Assembly: GCA_001247695.2 (NCBI GenBank)
Contig: LGRX02035096.1
Span: 1-64,000 of the forward strand
Length of the DNA stretch: 64,000 bases
Direction of reading: 5' to 3'
Source of the DNA: Cymbomonas tetramitiformis
Lineage: Eukaryota > Chlorophyta > Pyramimonadophyceae > Pyramimonadales > Pyramimonadaceae
Numbering within the stretch: the stretch's first letter is position 1; each line of letters begins with the position of its first letter. The notes beneath the pieces are model-generated. The model did no database searches. It was not told the origin of the DNA and worked only from the letters and a program-made list of their open reading frames with translations. Positions 47,201-55,422 of this stretch are shown here, piece by piece. Both the position numbers and the translations under genes were made by a program.

Positions 47201-50200
47201 CGACCCACACCGGGCATGAAGCATCCGACCCACACCGGGCATGAAGCATCCGACCCACACCGGCATGAAGCATCCACCCACACCGGGCATGGAGCATCCG
47301 ACCCACACCACATCGGGCATGAAGCATCCGACCCACACCGGGCATGGAGCATCCGACCCACACCGGGCATGGAGCATCCGGCCCACACTGGGCATGGAGC
47401 ATCCGACCCATACTGGGCATGGAGCATCCGACCCACACCGGGCATGGAGCATCCGACCCATACCGGGCATGGAGCATTCGACCCACACCGGGCATAAAGC
47501 ATCCGACCCATACCGGGCATGGAGCATCCGACCGACACCGGGCATGGAGCATCGACCCACACCGGGCATGGAGCATCCGACCCACACCGGGCATGAAGCA
47601 TCCGACCCACACCGGACATGGAGCATCCGACCCACACCGGGCATGGAGCATCCGACCCACACTGGGCATGGAGCATTGGACCCATACGGGGCATGGAGCA
47701 TCCGACCCATACTGGGCATGGAGCATCCGACCCATACTGGGCATGGAGCATCCGACCCATACCGGGCATGGAGCATTGACCCATACCGGGCATTGAGCAT
47801 CCGGCCCACACCGGGCATGGAGCATCCGACCCACACCGGGCATGGAGCATCCGACCCATGTATTGTGCCACAAGGCACTCTCCTCCAAACACAACCTTGA
47901 GGGCAGTGCCCACTGCTCACATCAATTTGGCTTTAGAATACTGAAGCAATTATTGCACAACTGGAGGGGGCGGCCCTAAAGTGCATTAATCGTAAGTGTG
48001 CTATCCATGGGTTCATGCTCTGCATCATCATGAAAAAAAATGCCAAAGCCGTATGATGAATTGTGACCGCATTCGAGTAGACAATGCGTACAAGGAGCTT
48101 TCGTTGTGCACCATTGATCATGATCGCAAGGGAGGCGAACGCCCGTCATCCAGGTGGAGGGTATGACATAATGTCATCACAGGATCCACTATTCACGAGC
48201 AACTTTGGCTTGAGGGCCCCGAGCGACTTTAGCTAAGCAGGATATACACCTTGCCTCCTTTTGCTGAAAATTTTCTTCCAGCACAATTCCTCGATCAACG
48301 CGTTGACCGTTACACTGCGATGTACACAATAGACAGTTTCAACAATTGATAAAGCCGCCGACGACACCACTCGTCCCATCTCCGTGCATCTAACGAGGTT
48401 CCCCGCCACCCTTTGAAGACAGAAGGTAACTGAAATGCACTTGGCATATTCCGAGGTATTCGTGCAAATAAGAAGCAAGATAATTTGCGTTGGAGCATGC
48501 TCCCAACCAATGGAAACAAGAAGTGATCATCACCTTTCAGAAGACCTGCTCTCCACCACATATCCTCCTGGGCGCAGCAACCGGTCAATCTCAGCCAGCT
48601 TGTCAGGACCCACTTGCCGGCAGCGGCTGCAATGTATTAAATCGAATGACGCGCTAGGTAAAGGTAGCCTGCGCAACCCCAACCCAAACGGTCTGTATAC
48701 CGTCAGAGGATCGAAAAATCAGACTTGGGCTTGCGCATACTTGCGCACCTCGTTCTCATTCACAACAACTTTCCGTGAGCGTCCAGCGGTCAAATCACAT
48801 TTAATAGCTGGAGCAGTTTGGTTCTGATATGTACCTTGTCCGCTGTAAAGCAGCGAGCATGGCAGGTATTCCTCGCTCCAGCGCGCACTGTATTTGGAAA
48901 CTGTGTTGGTCATGCGGCGCGTATGACAGGGTCAGTATGCCGTACGTGAGCAGATCCGCCCCAAAACTTGCCACACCAGCACCCTGGGCATACCCGGATA
49001 GCATCATTAGTAGATCATCATTCGTTGCACGATCTCACATCAATCGTTGAAAGTGTGAGCGTCTGCAAACAATTTTGACATGAGCGATGCCACTGGGAGC
49101 GCAAGTGAAACCAAACCTAAACCCTATGACCATACCTCTCTTCCACGTGTGAGTTTGGGCAACAACATAATTATGGACAGCTAGGTCATTTTGGGATCAT
49201 CTTGGGTTCAAGCATACCATATCAAGAGCTGTTCGTATGAGAGAGCTCGACAAGGGCACCGCGCTACCCAAGAACCGCAAGTACTCGGCTGCACCCTTCC
49301 CTGAAAACAACCGCACGCACCAACCGCACGAAGTGAGCGGAAGATAACCCTAACCCAAATCAGAAGGCAAAAAGGAAGAACGCGCGTGTGACAAAGTCAA
49401 ATCCAAATATTGATAATGTGGCACAGGCAGTTGACAGATGTAGCCCGAGAATGAAACAGGGATATGGACATTTGGCAAGTTTTGCCACAGACCTTGAAAG
49501 TGATACGACAATTTGGTTGGTGTTGTCAGAGATTTCGAAAGGTAGGTCAAAGGATTTAGGTGGTGTAGCCAGGAAAGACTCTGGAGTTGGGGGGAAGGTC
49601 CGTACTGAAGTGGGTGCCCCCGCCATCAAAATGTACAAACTTGTCTCGAACTCTAAGCCAATTTTGTCCACCTTTCATCTTCTCAAGGTCTTTTGCACCG
49701 CCTAGATTCGACAGCCACACCTGCAGCGCCATCGCCGTTTCACTTTTGAGCCCAGAGGTTTTCCGAATCGACTGGCCGCATTGCATTTCAGCCAAGTTCG
49801 CATTTGCAGAGGACAGAGCCTCGCACCTTCGTTTTACTCATCGGCCACCGAACAGGCGTCGTATATCCTGCATCCAAACGCCAGAAGCGCTCTTCGATCA
49901 GACGCTCACCCTGGGCATGACGCCACAACCCGGGAGAGCTTTTCCATGCTTTCCACGCGTTCGATATGGTGGCAAGCAACCTGGGCCAATTTGACAGGAC
50001 AGTGAGGACGCACTGACACATTTTGGGGAAGAAAATGCAAGAGGCCATTTTATTGAGTGCAAGGCTCCGCCGTCGAACTGTTCGTAAATGACAGAATAGA
50101 TCAAGCAAGAAACCGCGTCTTGCCAAAGTTTGAACGTGGAGCCAGCACTCTGCAAAACGTCAAGAAACCTTGAGCTCTTCAGGAGAACGCATCGTACCCG

Positions 50201-50269
50201 CTTGGCTCTTCTGTCTTCGCAGAGTGGAGCAAGATTTGCATTTGAGGACCAACTTATTCTTTGCTGCAT
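35279..50269 (-). CDS. DUF248/Methyltransf_29 (QUA2-like) methyltransferase, ~15-kb split gene
   Basis: N-terminal exons, in coding order and phase-consistent: 50269-50198, 49910-49827, 49720-49606, 49300-49218, 48983-48835, 48668-48534, 48314-48250. They give LAPLCEDRRAKR, GYTTPVRWPMSK, KGGQNWLRVRDKF, GGGTHF, GAGVASFGADLL, QIQCALERGIPAMLAAL, SASFDLIHCSRC and DRLLRPGGYVVES. C-terminal exons are 38498-38419 (LRNVMDMNAGFGSFAAILE), 38089-38013 (VPVWVMNVVPIEAPNTL), 37251-37198 (GLIGIYHDWCQDAPTYPR), 36960-36879 and 35452-35279 (VDRILRPGGLFLFSDH, stop). This is the order of the two-lobed plant Methyltransf_29 family, linked to pectin methylation in the Golgi. An exon at 40745-40707 (YPLCTEKYGAETE) fits the middle; the rest of the linker is unresolved. 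No membrane anchor is seen before MQQRISW. The CGVASF cysteine is replaced by Ala. Confidence 0.85.
39069..39445 (-). pseudogene. Repeated coding-like fragment, copy 2
   Basis: The minus-strand frame from 39374 gives FHFGFPSRSEKGWQSCFDLM and then HMNHLRDIKHAYGSCVIPK. It parallels the fragment at 31880-32215. It lies inside an intron of the DUF248 methyltransferase gene in the same orientation. Function unknown; probably a transposon or duplicated-gene relic. Confidence 0.45.
39617..39931 (-). CDS. Unassigned exon candidate in the methyltransferase gene
   Basis: The minus-strand frame after CATGGATCAG reads ACAIPPRVRRAHVGGASHEG and LRRQDVDQGRW. It loosely recalls the proline-rich linker and W-containing segment that precede the second lobe of Methyltransf_29 proteins. 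Phase with the neighbouring exons was not established, so this may not be part of the gene. Confidence 0.25.
   Translation of the reverse strand: MDQACAIPPRVRRAHVGGASHEGALEEGLRRQDVDQGRWCGPRSTSRTPQGDRKEHEGRVGTHEDAPELLPVRAMRPAPGDRITVIMQGGCDHNLDFGEAARLS
39942..40344. repeat. 29-bp minisatellite, fourteen copies
   Basis: The unit GTAAGCATTCCTCGCTCAGG followed by TCATGAGCT repeats fourteen times with a few 1-3 bp deletions. It lies in an intron of the minus-strand methyltransferase gene. On that strand each unit offers a CTTACAG acceptor-like motif. Confidence 0.95.
41104..41267 (+). repeat. Split direct repeat A1
   Basis: 164-bp left-end repeat beginning ATGTTCAAATTGGAGTGCAA. It matches 46042-46205 almost exactly; differences include G/A near the start and two bases near the end. 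Confidence 0.95.
41510..41989 (+). CDS. Gag-like ORF, first part
   Basis: A 159-codon frame starts at ATG 41510, 240 bp after repeat A1. It is rich in Pro, Asp, Ser and Gln, with a coiled-coil-like stretch (LEIQKQQAEDNRLLRQQLQR) at residues ~60-85. It ends at TGA 41987-41989, which overlaps the ATG of the next frame in ATGA. The first position in the element and the composition suggest a gag-like nucleocapsid role, but no zinc knuckle is seen. In an intact element the two parts may be one protein. Confidence 0.6.
   Translation: MTGSSKSKDSGDFPPFKDFPDPKDFPPLPGKYDGDHPPSPSPTPAVPPTQESLLQQILEIQKQQAEDNRLLRQQLQRQPEISAESEAKIAAKSGSSDSEAAAKSAEQLLERRRRLEYVPEAPVKPFPARPATLTTRMPQLYDLHGNKLTTPSPKSLTPP
41986..42525 (+). 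CDS. Gag-like ORF, second part
   Basis: The frame starts MKYECLMLAPALSFLHDVVT, which looks helical, and ends in a very basic tail (RDRKKTEEDKDSKKPNGKGG) suited to RNA binding. Its ATG overlaps the stop of the first part, and its TAA (42523-42525) overlaps the ATG of the RT frame in TAATG. Such overlaps allow termination-reinitiation, though the first could also mark a one-base frameshift in a once continuous gag. Confidence 0.6.
   Translation: MKYECLMLAPALSFLHDVVTECNETLDEAEDTDLSYDTLYKRFHAVSNSVHGVYAMLCNRWTMLELRGQREQEPGSSQRGGADALRAKLQFAEDKVYKAADGAVADEVLQQWLNEFDKSRGKAFLNTTAKNAANADARFGRDQRDQRWRDRKKTEEDKDSKKPNGKGGKGRGAKPSADG
42525..44276 (+). CDS. Reverse transcriptase and RNase H
   Basis: The 583-codon frame has the RT blocks FLVPKPGTNKWRLVVDFQWL, FSFDLQDGFFVVGIHPDF, QCSAMPFGWSEAPRVF and LPYMDDFLVL, with the catalytic YMDD at 43299-43310 (residue ~259). 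It then has the RNase H acidic residues in LHTDSSMTAWGG, LDLEAVYKTV, LYCDNQAVVAML and EANVWADNLSR. This sequence style is that of DIRS-order elements rather than LTR retrotransposons. The ATG is in the TAATG overlap with the preceding frame. The frame ends at TGA 44274-44276. The natural continuation of the protein is one frame back (-1), see the next entry. Confidence 0.93.
   Translation: MAFPLPRPARQPSQGVGRGELTVQQRVRQRRAAWRAAGASSEVMQWITYGVKVRWRRGPPPPFDHGVSLMDATRQQQLWLDAEKKRLLANGAWTRATWRSHVSRTFLVPKPGTNKWRLVVDFQWLNQWCLKNKVKMEMLKKLRNLAKPGDWCFSFDLQDGFFVVGIHPDFQRFMQFDLQGELFQCSAMPFGWSEAPRVFCKFVRVMVEALRSPQAAEDRKEIRKLRDGSVVRQRWSIRRRAGGASEYANRHNGMRVLPYMDDFLVLVDSQREDFLRREKVQRVLHRLGLQRNEEKGQWDPVQVVEHLGLEVDLKLGQFRVTERRVQKIHSRAKEILCDATRNRRWIPARRLAAFTGLCQSVYLAVPEARLYLRELYFVLAEKRSWGAKVNISRAARGDLQWWSRQPVMSRWNGRMIWRSPTRAKLHTDSSMTAWGGVLNLKFPARGFWPDEMRNWHITHLDLEAVYKTVQAFLKELESKVVRLYCDNQAVVAMLSHFTSRNPDLMRRMRRLWSLLNLHDIELQARYIRSEANVWADNLSRCEDLDDWRLNREWFVWANEQWGPFTVDRFASEISAQLPRYYAA
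44273..44575 (+). CDS. C-terminal RT-associated domain with NPPW motif
   Basis: In the -1 frame relative to RT the sequence runs on directly: VRDPRCEGVDSLAYDW, KKWVNPPWALLDEVAHKL, VVAPYWSGQSWFRELEALA and MPRRRDLFTPSRLGG to TAG 44573-44575. This block follows RNase H in DIRS-order polyproteins. NPPW resembles motif IV of adenine methyltransferases, and some relatives carry such a domain, but motif I is not seen here. Either a one-base mutation or a programmed -1 shift at GCGTGA separates it from RT. Confidence 0.75.
   Translation: MRDPRCEGVDSLAYDWRGEKKWVNPPWALLDEVAHKLREEGAAATVVAPYWSGQSWFRELEALATEVVIMPRRRDLFTPSRLGGSELLGPSKWDAVMFYI
44548..45960 (+). pseudogene. Tudor-like domain plus tyrosine recombinase, two in-frame stops
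   Basis: One frame covers the whole protein. At 44647-44806 it reads VGSKIEVFWEDDYCFYPGVV and AHVLYGDGDEETLDL, a Tudor/Agenet-like barrel. It is followed by a SAM-like N-terminal recombinase domain (SNYGPKARRFIHF, YLSAINNYHEDLGF). The catalytic domain has FVTFGRPDTG (box I Arg), HNTRKGATTCARAVG (H..R), GGWSQLSSAV and HYID (Tyr nucleophile). In-frame TGA at 45148-45150 and TAG at 45607-45609 break it, so this copy is probably inactive unless stops are read through. It overlaps the end of the preceding frame by 28 bp. The first start may be non-AUG. Confidence 0.85.
46014..46205 (+). repeat. Split direct repeats B1-A2
   Basis: B1 (46014-46042), GGCAAATGAGGATTCGAGCA and on, runs directly into A2 (46042-46205), the second copy of the left-end repeat. 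Confidence 0.95.
46368..46396 (+). repeat. Split direct repeat B2 (right end)
   Basis: 29-bp copy of B1 that differs at one base (GATTCGGGCA against GATTCGAGCA). It marks the right end of the retroelement. Confidence 0.92.
46812..47863. repeat. 25-bp minisatellite, about 42 copies, open in all frames
   Basis: The unit GGAGCATCCGACCCACACCG plus GGCAT repeats about 42 times with a few point changes and short deletions. Because 25 is not a multiple of three and the unit has no stop in any frame, long frames are open on both strands (the longest is 452 codons, minus strand). These are artefacts of the repeat. It lies in the same intron of the methyltransferase gene as the retroelement. Confidence 0.95.
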
Positions 50270-52285
50270 CTCAGCGCACAGCGCATTCGAGGCATGTAAT
50301 GCTCACCTGTGGGCGGTGGTATCCGACAGCTCAACATCCGTGATGCGACAAACCTGCCCAGACAGTCAATACCCGCTCAGTAAAATGCCAGGGTAGTTGC
50401 TGCAGTTCCACAAGTAAAACTACAGTCCTGTGGATATGTTGTCAAGCGTTGAGGGTGAGATGGTAGCACACGCCGCAAGTCCTCTCCCAAATGGGTGAGC
50501 AACTCTGACCTCCGTTCCAACACGTTGGTCTCATCAGGAAATTGGTAGCTTGGCGTATGGAAGGTGAACTTCTGAGAGCAAAATTTGAACGCTCCCTGTT
50601 TGCCCCCTTACCACACACCATTCACTACAACGTTGTGAGGCTGGCACAACAAGGACGCAAATGAGTTTGGAGCCATTCAATGGTGTGATGGCAGGGAGTT
50701 GTTCCTTTTCAACCCCTTCCACAAAGCGAAGAGGAGAGGGAACAAAGGGCTTACCACCTTGATTTGTTCTGTCTTTGCTTGACGGGTTGTCTTTGCTGTC
50801 TTGTTGACTTGCTCGTTTTGCTCATCGTTGGTTGATTGTCTGCTGCGCACAACTCAATCCGTCACATAGTAGGCCTCGAGCAGACACACTTCCCTTTTCA
50901 CAAAGGTTCATAGATGATTTCCTCTTGAAAATTGTCTTCAGTTCTCATGTTCGCCATCACGTTGTAAGATACCTCTCGTTCGCTTAGTTCAAATTATTTC
51001 CTAATATCCTATTAGTATGGTTGTTGAGAAGGCACTGTTTGTACACTTATGTCTTTGACCTGAACAAGCACTGATCTAGACCCCTTTCCGAGGAAAAGAT
51101 CTCTCCGCATTCAATAGTGTCCTGCCGCTTAGTTTTTGCGACATGGGCCCCAACACACAACAGGAGATCACCAAAACGCTCATTACTTGTTAATAACTAA
51201 TTACAAAACTCATATCAAATTTTCTAGCTAAATAACCCTGGCCAGATACTAAACTCGAATGAGCTATTTCAAACCAGTTAGCCCGCACCCATACCGGTTA
51301 AGGGCAATTTGCCCTTCTGACAATAGAGCGGGTCGGCGAGACTGCAAGTGCTATTCAAAGCAATTGCAACGTTGTTTGGTCTGAAGAACTGAAGACTGGA
51401 AACCCTTCCAAGCTGCCAAATGATTTCTATGACAGTGTGTCTTCTATTCTACGATGATTTAATCCGCTGAAAAAAATGCTTCATGTCACATCACATCATC
51501 GCAGCGCTAGATGAAATGTCAAAGTGGGATGAGCTGGTTATAGGGACTGAAGGCACCCTATTCAAAAGAAAGCTGCAAAGTATCCCTTTGAAAACAAAAA
51601 ATGACCGCGACCCAACCGCATGAACTGAGCATAGTGACGTCAAATCACCACCGTGGATGCTTTGAAACATAAAAGCGAAGTTATGAGTGGTAATATACTA
51701 TTTGTCTACAAGGCCACCAATTGTGCGAACTTTCCAGAAGAAAACGGTGACTGGCACAGCTTCCTTGCTAAAACCTAGGTTTTAGCAAGGGTTTTAGCGG
51801 GGGAAACTACAGTCACCTAGGTTGTAGCAAGGGAAACTACAGTCACCGATTTCGGAAATGGTCCGGTTCGGACAAGTTGCCTGCAATGACTATACCCATA
51901 ATTAAGGGTACTTACAACATATTGCAAATAGCACAACCTAACTTGGAGCCTGAGTAGAGCTCAACTGAAATCTGGATGTTGTAGAAAGAAAGCACAAAAT
52001 AATCCAGGCGAGTAGCGAAAGAGCTCTGCTCGCAACTGAGGGACAGCGTTCAACTTGTTTGTAATGCCTAACAATTTACGATCACGAAGAGCATTCGTCC
52101 CACAGTTTTCTATCGAGATTGCCTTCGAGATAAACCTTCAGCATAAGCAGTGGGCGACGGTTTTCACCTATTTCAAGACATCAAATTTGCATTCCGAAAA
52201 CCTTCCTAATCTTGCACTTGCGTGAGAGTCACAAATCCATTGTGAAGCACATGCCTCTGCAACTCACATACTTTACAAACAACTG
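50270..52285. other. Upstream region of the methyltransferase gene, no gene
   Basis: Mostly unique, AT-rich DNA holding the presumed promoter of the DUF248 gene. It contains a perfect palindrome (51763-51790) and a repeated AAACTACAGTCACC motif (about 51806 and 51836). No frame with coding character. Confidence 0.45.
51763..51790. repeat. Perfect 28-bp palindrome
   Basis: The sequence is centred on CCTAGG at 51774-51779. Its arms begin CCTTGCTAAAA and every base pairs without a loop. A partial copy of the arm (GTTTTAGCGGGGGAAACT) follows directly. Confidence 0.9.
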
Positions 52286-52289
52286 CTTG

Positions 52290-52405
52290 GGAAGAAAGAT
52301 GCTCTTTAAGTCGCCCTTGTTGGTGCTTTGGAAGAAAGAAAGACGGTTTTTAAGTATCCCTTGTTGGTGCTTTGGAGGAAAGACGCTTTTTAAGTCGCCC
52401 TTGTT
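52290..52405. repeat. ~42-bp tandem repeat, three copies
   Basis: GGAAGAAAGACGCTTTTTAA followed by GTCGCCCTTGTTGGTGCTTT repeats three times with small length differences. Confidence 0.85.
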
Positions 52406-53159
52406 CGTGCGCCACCACTACAATGCCGACGCGATTTCAAGCAACAATCGTTTTCGATCCAACGGTCAACGGGCAATTGCTTCGCCTGAAATCCGTGGAT
52501 TTTCCAGCGTGCAGCGAAATCCGATAATTTGAATTGCTTAAATTGATCTGATTGGGCAATAGCACGTTGAATTTCGCAGCGGATCGCACTGCTCCCGCGG
52601 GGTACCCAGAGGACATCTTGAAGTGCTTCCCGCGCTGGAATTGCTAAAACTCAGAACCGAAAGGTCGTTGCTATGGCTTTCGGCGTGCAGTCATTGCTTA
52701 TCACTTTACAGTTTTGAAACTTTCATGCTTCTCGGGTATTTAACCATGGAACTCAGGAATCGACATCGTATATTCAACAAATCGGCATGGTACATACTTT
52801 TCCCTTTCTCTTCTTCCCTGGTTAGAAACCCTACAGTAGCCTCGCAAAACCCTAAATTATTTTTTGGTGCAAGCAATTCCAACGGTTCAAGCAATTCCCA
52901 GGGACCGCGGCTAATAACGGCGATGTGATTGCTTGATGCACATATGCATTTTGCAAACGCTGGAAATTGCTTAAAGTTACGGATTTCCAGCGCTGGTTGC
53001 TTATTTTGCAGTTGCTTAAAACCGCATGGGGACTGCAAAACCAAAGCAAACGACGATATCAAACGTATTTATGGCGCACCTCACTTCAGGACGACGTGCA
53101 GGTACCGATACCTTCGGCGGCCGATGCACTCCATTATCCACTGGCGCTTCGGTCTTTGT

Positions 53160-54690
53160 AGCCCCTCTTGCCTGAAGGGCCAACAACCACATCAAGCAAA
53201 TCACAACAAGAGCTTGCTCAGTTTTTCATCACTCATGCCATGCAACATGCACGAGAATCGCACATCCAAACACCCACACATCGAGTAGTATTACAAGGCA
53301 TGCCAACTGAAGCTAGCCCGTCCAACACCCGAGTGGATGAAAAGCATGCGATAGCAGGACGGAGCTGTGATATGGAACCTTTGGCAGACGGAGGCGCGTC
53401 CAAAGGCCCAACCACCGCACCAAGCATATCGCAACAAGAGATCTCAGTATCCCATCACTCATGCCATGCAATGTGTACTAGTCTGCGATTCAACGTTCGA
53501 ATGTGTGAGCAGATGAGTAATTTCTCCAGCATCCTTTTATCCACACTTTCCGTGGCATCCAGATCCGGAAGCCTCCAACCTCCACGTGCGGGCTTGTCAG
53601 TGGCACCTAATCAAGTGAACTCTTCGCGCGGTGAGCCCTGCACCTAGCCGAAGGATGCCATCCAATGGGTGCCGTGGACCAAGCTAACTGAGGCAACCCA
53701 ACTTTTACCTCAGTAGATGAAAGAAGCATGCACGAGAAGGGAAGCGCAGTGATATTGTACCACTGACAAATTCACTCAGCCAACTAAGTCTGTGTCAGGC
53801 TTCCGGAAGCTCTTCCAGCGTTGTACTGCACACCTACTGTTTAAAGCTACAGCGGGGGTGCTCAGTCCCAGGCAAGAAGAAAGCTAAAAAGAAAACGGAA
53901 GGGAAACAAACTTGGTGCACGTAACACCAGTAGTGTTTCCCCTTCTTGTCACGGGTCTGCCTTGGTAAGGAAAGATACCACACACACTGAATGGCGTGCG
54001 GCACGCTGGCCAAAACCAAAACACCAATACCTTAGTGGATGACAAAAGCATGCAAGAGCAGCGAAGGGCCGTGGTATGGCACCACAATAACACGAAGTAG
54101 GCGCGTTCGGATTGCATACACCTCTTCGGCTTTTTGCCGGTATGGATGTTGAAGAGAAAAAGAAACGAAATCAAAGGCGGGCACTGCACTGCTCCTCGCT
54201 AAAATTCACCAACAGGCAACACCTACACACTTAGAGACGTGAGGAGCGCCCGAAGGCCCAACCACCACGTCAGGCGAAATGCTGCAAGGGCTTGCTCGGC
54301 GTCCAATCACTTATGCCATGCGACTTCCAATAGAGCGTGATTCAAACTCCAAATATTCAGGCAGGTGAGGGAATTGCCCACAACCTCTACCCGTATGTTC
54401 TGTGGCACCCTTAGATAGTGCAGCCCACCTCCTCCAGGCATCCCAACCAAGAAACTATCGGCCCGGTGTGACGTGGACCTACCCGAAAGAAGCTTGAAAA
54501 CTGCCGCACAAGCCGCTTTACACAAGTGTAAGACATCCTAGCCAAGATACCACACACACACACCGAACACCGTGAGGAAGGCCAACCGAACACAACCAAG
54601 TATCCCTCCAGTGGAGGAGAGAAGCACGCAGGAACAGGGCGGGGCCGTGATAAGACACACGCATAGGTTACAGCACAGGCCGTAGGCAAA
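53160..54690. repeat. Clustered diverged copies of a dispersed repeat
   Basis: A block with GGCCCAACCACC followed by AAGCAAATCGCAACAAGAG and ATCACTCATGCCATGCAA occurs at about 53177, 53402 and 54252. A second block, AGTGGATGAAAAGCATGC with GGGCCGTG(G/A)TA(T/A)GGCACC-like sequence, occurs at about 53334, 53708, 54034 and 54611. It is related to the family at 34.4-34.8 and 60.4 kb. The open frame at 53168-53647 is made of these repeats and is not called as a gene. Confidence 0.7.
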
Positions 54691-55422
54691 TCACACGAAC
54701 ACGCATAAAAGGCGCGAACGGGAGCACCTGTGGTGCAGGAGAGCATATCATCATCGTTGTAGTGTTGCCGCTTTGGCAACGCTTTCGAAGGAAACAGGCT
54801 GCAGCCGACCGACAAGGCTGGCACTCACTAAGTAACCGACCGACCCTCTAGAGATCCAGCCGGTAGGCCATCGCATGTGTACATACTGTCGCTGGAAGCC
54901 GAAGTGGATTGTTCGTTGTCGTGAGAGATGAAACTGTGAGTTTCTCGTGCCTCGAGAATCGAGCTTGCTCGATCGGATGATCGGGGATCGAGAAACTGAG
55001 GTTTCCTCGTCTCGGCCGGAGATCCCTCTTCCGTTGGTCTTGAATTGAACGTCTTCAAGTCGCAGTCGAGTGCCCGATGCCCAGTCGAGTGGATCGGTCT
55101 GGAGGAACGTTCTAGGTTCTTGAGACTTCACCTGTCTACAGTTGAGTTCGGTGCGCGTTGCGGGTGGACAGCTGGTCTCCAAATTCTAAACACCACAGAG
55201 GACAGCAATTATCAAAGTTAAACGTAAATAGGATTTATTTCCTGTTTTAAAGGGAAATTCGGAGAAGAAATATTTTTTTTGCGAGGCAGGCCTCAAACTG
55301 CACGATCGCCATTAACTGCTGGCTAATGGCGTAGATATTACAGCGTGCTACACGAACTTTTAACACTTCCACTTCATCTTTTGAAATTAAGATATTTCTT
55401 GCGAAATATTCCACTGTCTAAG

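Noticed and set aside
46555..47913. 452-, 385- and 361-codon minus-strand frames
   Set aside because: All are the 25-bp minisatellite read in different registers; no unique domain.
53168..53647. 159-codon frame at 53.2-53.6 kb
   Set aside because: Made mainly of two copies of a dispersed repeat; no independent coding signal.
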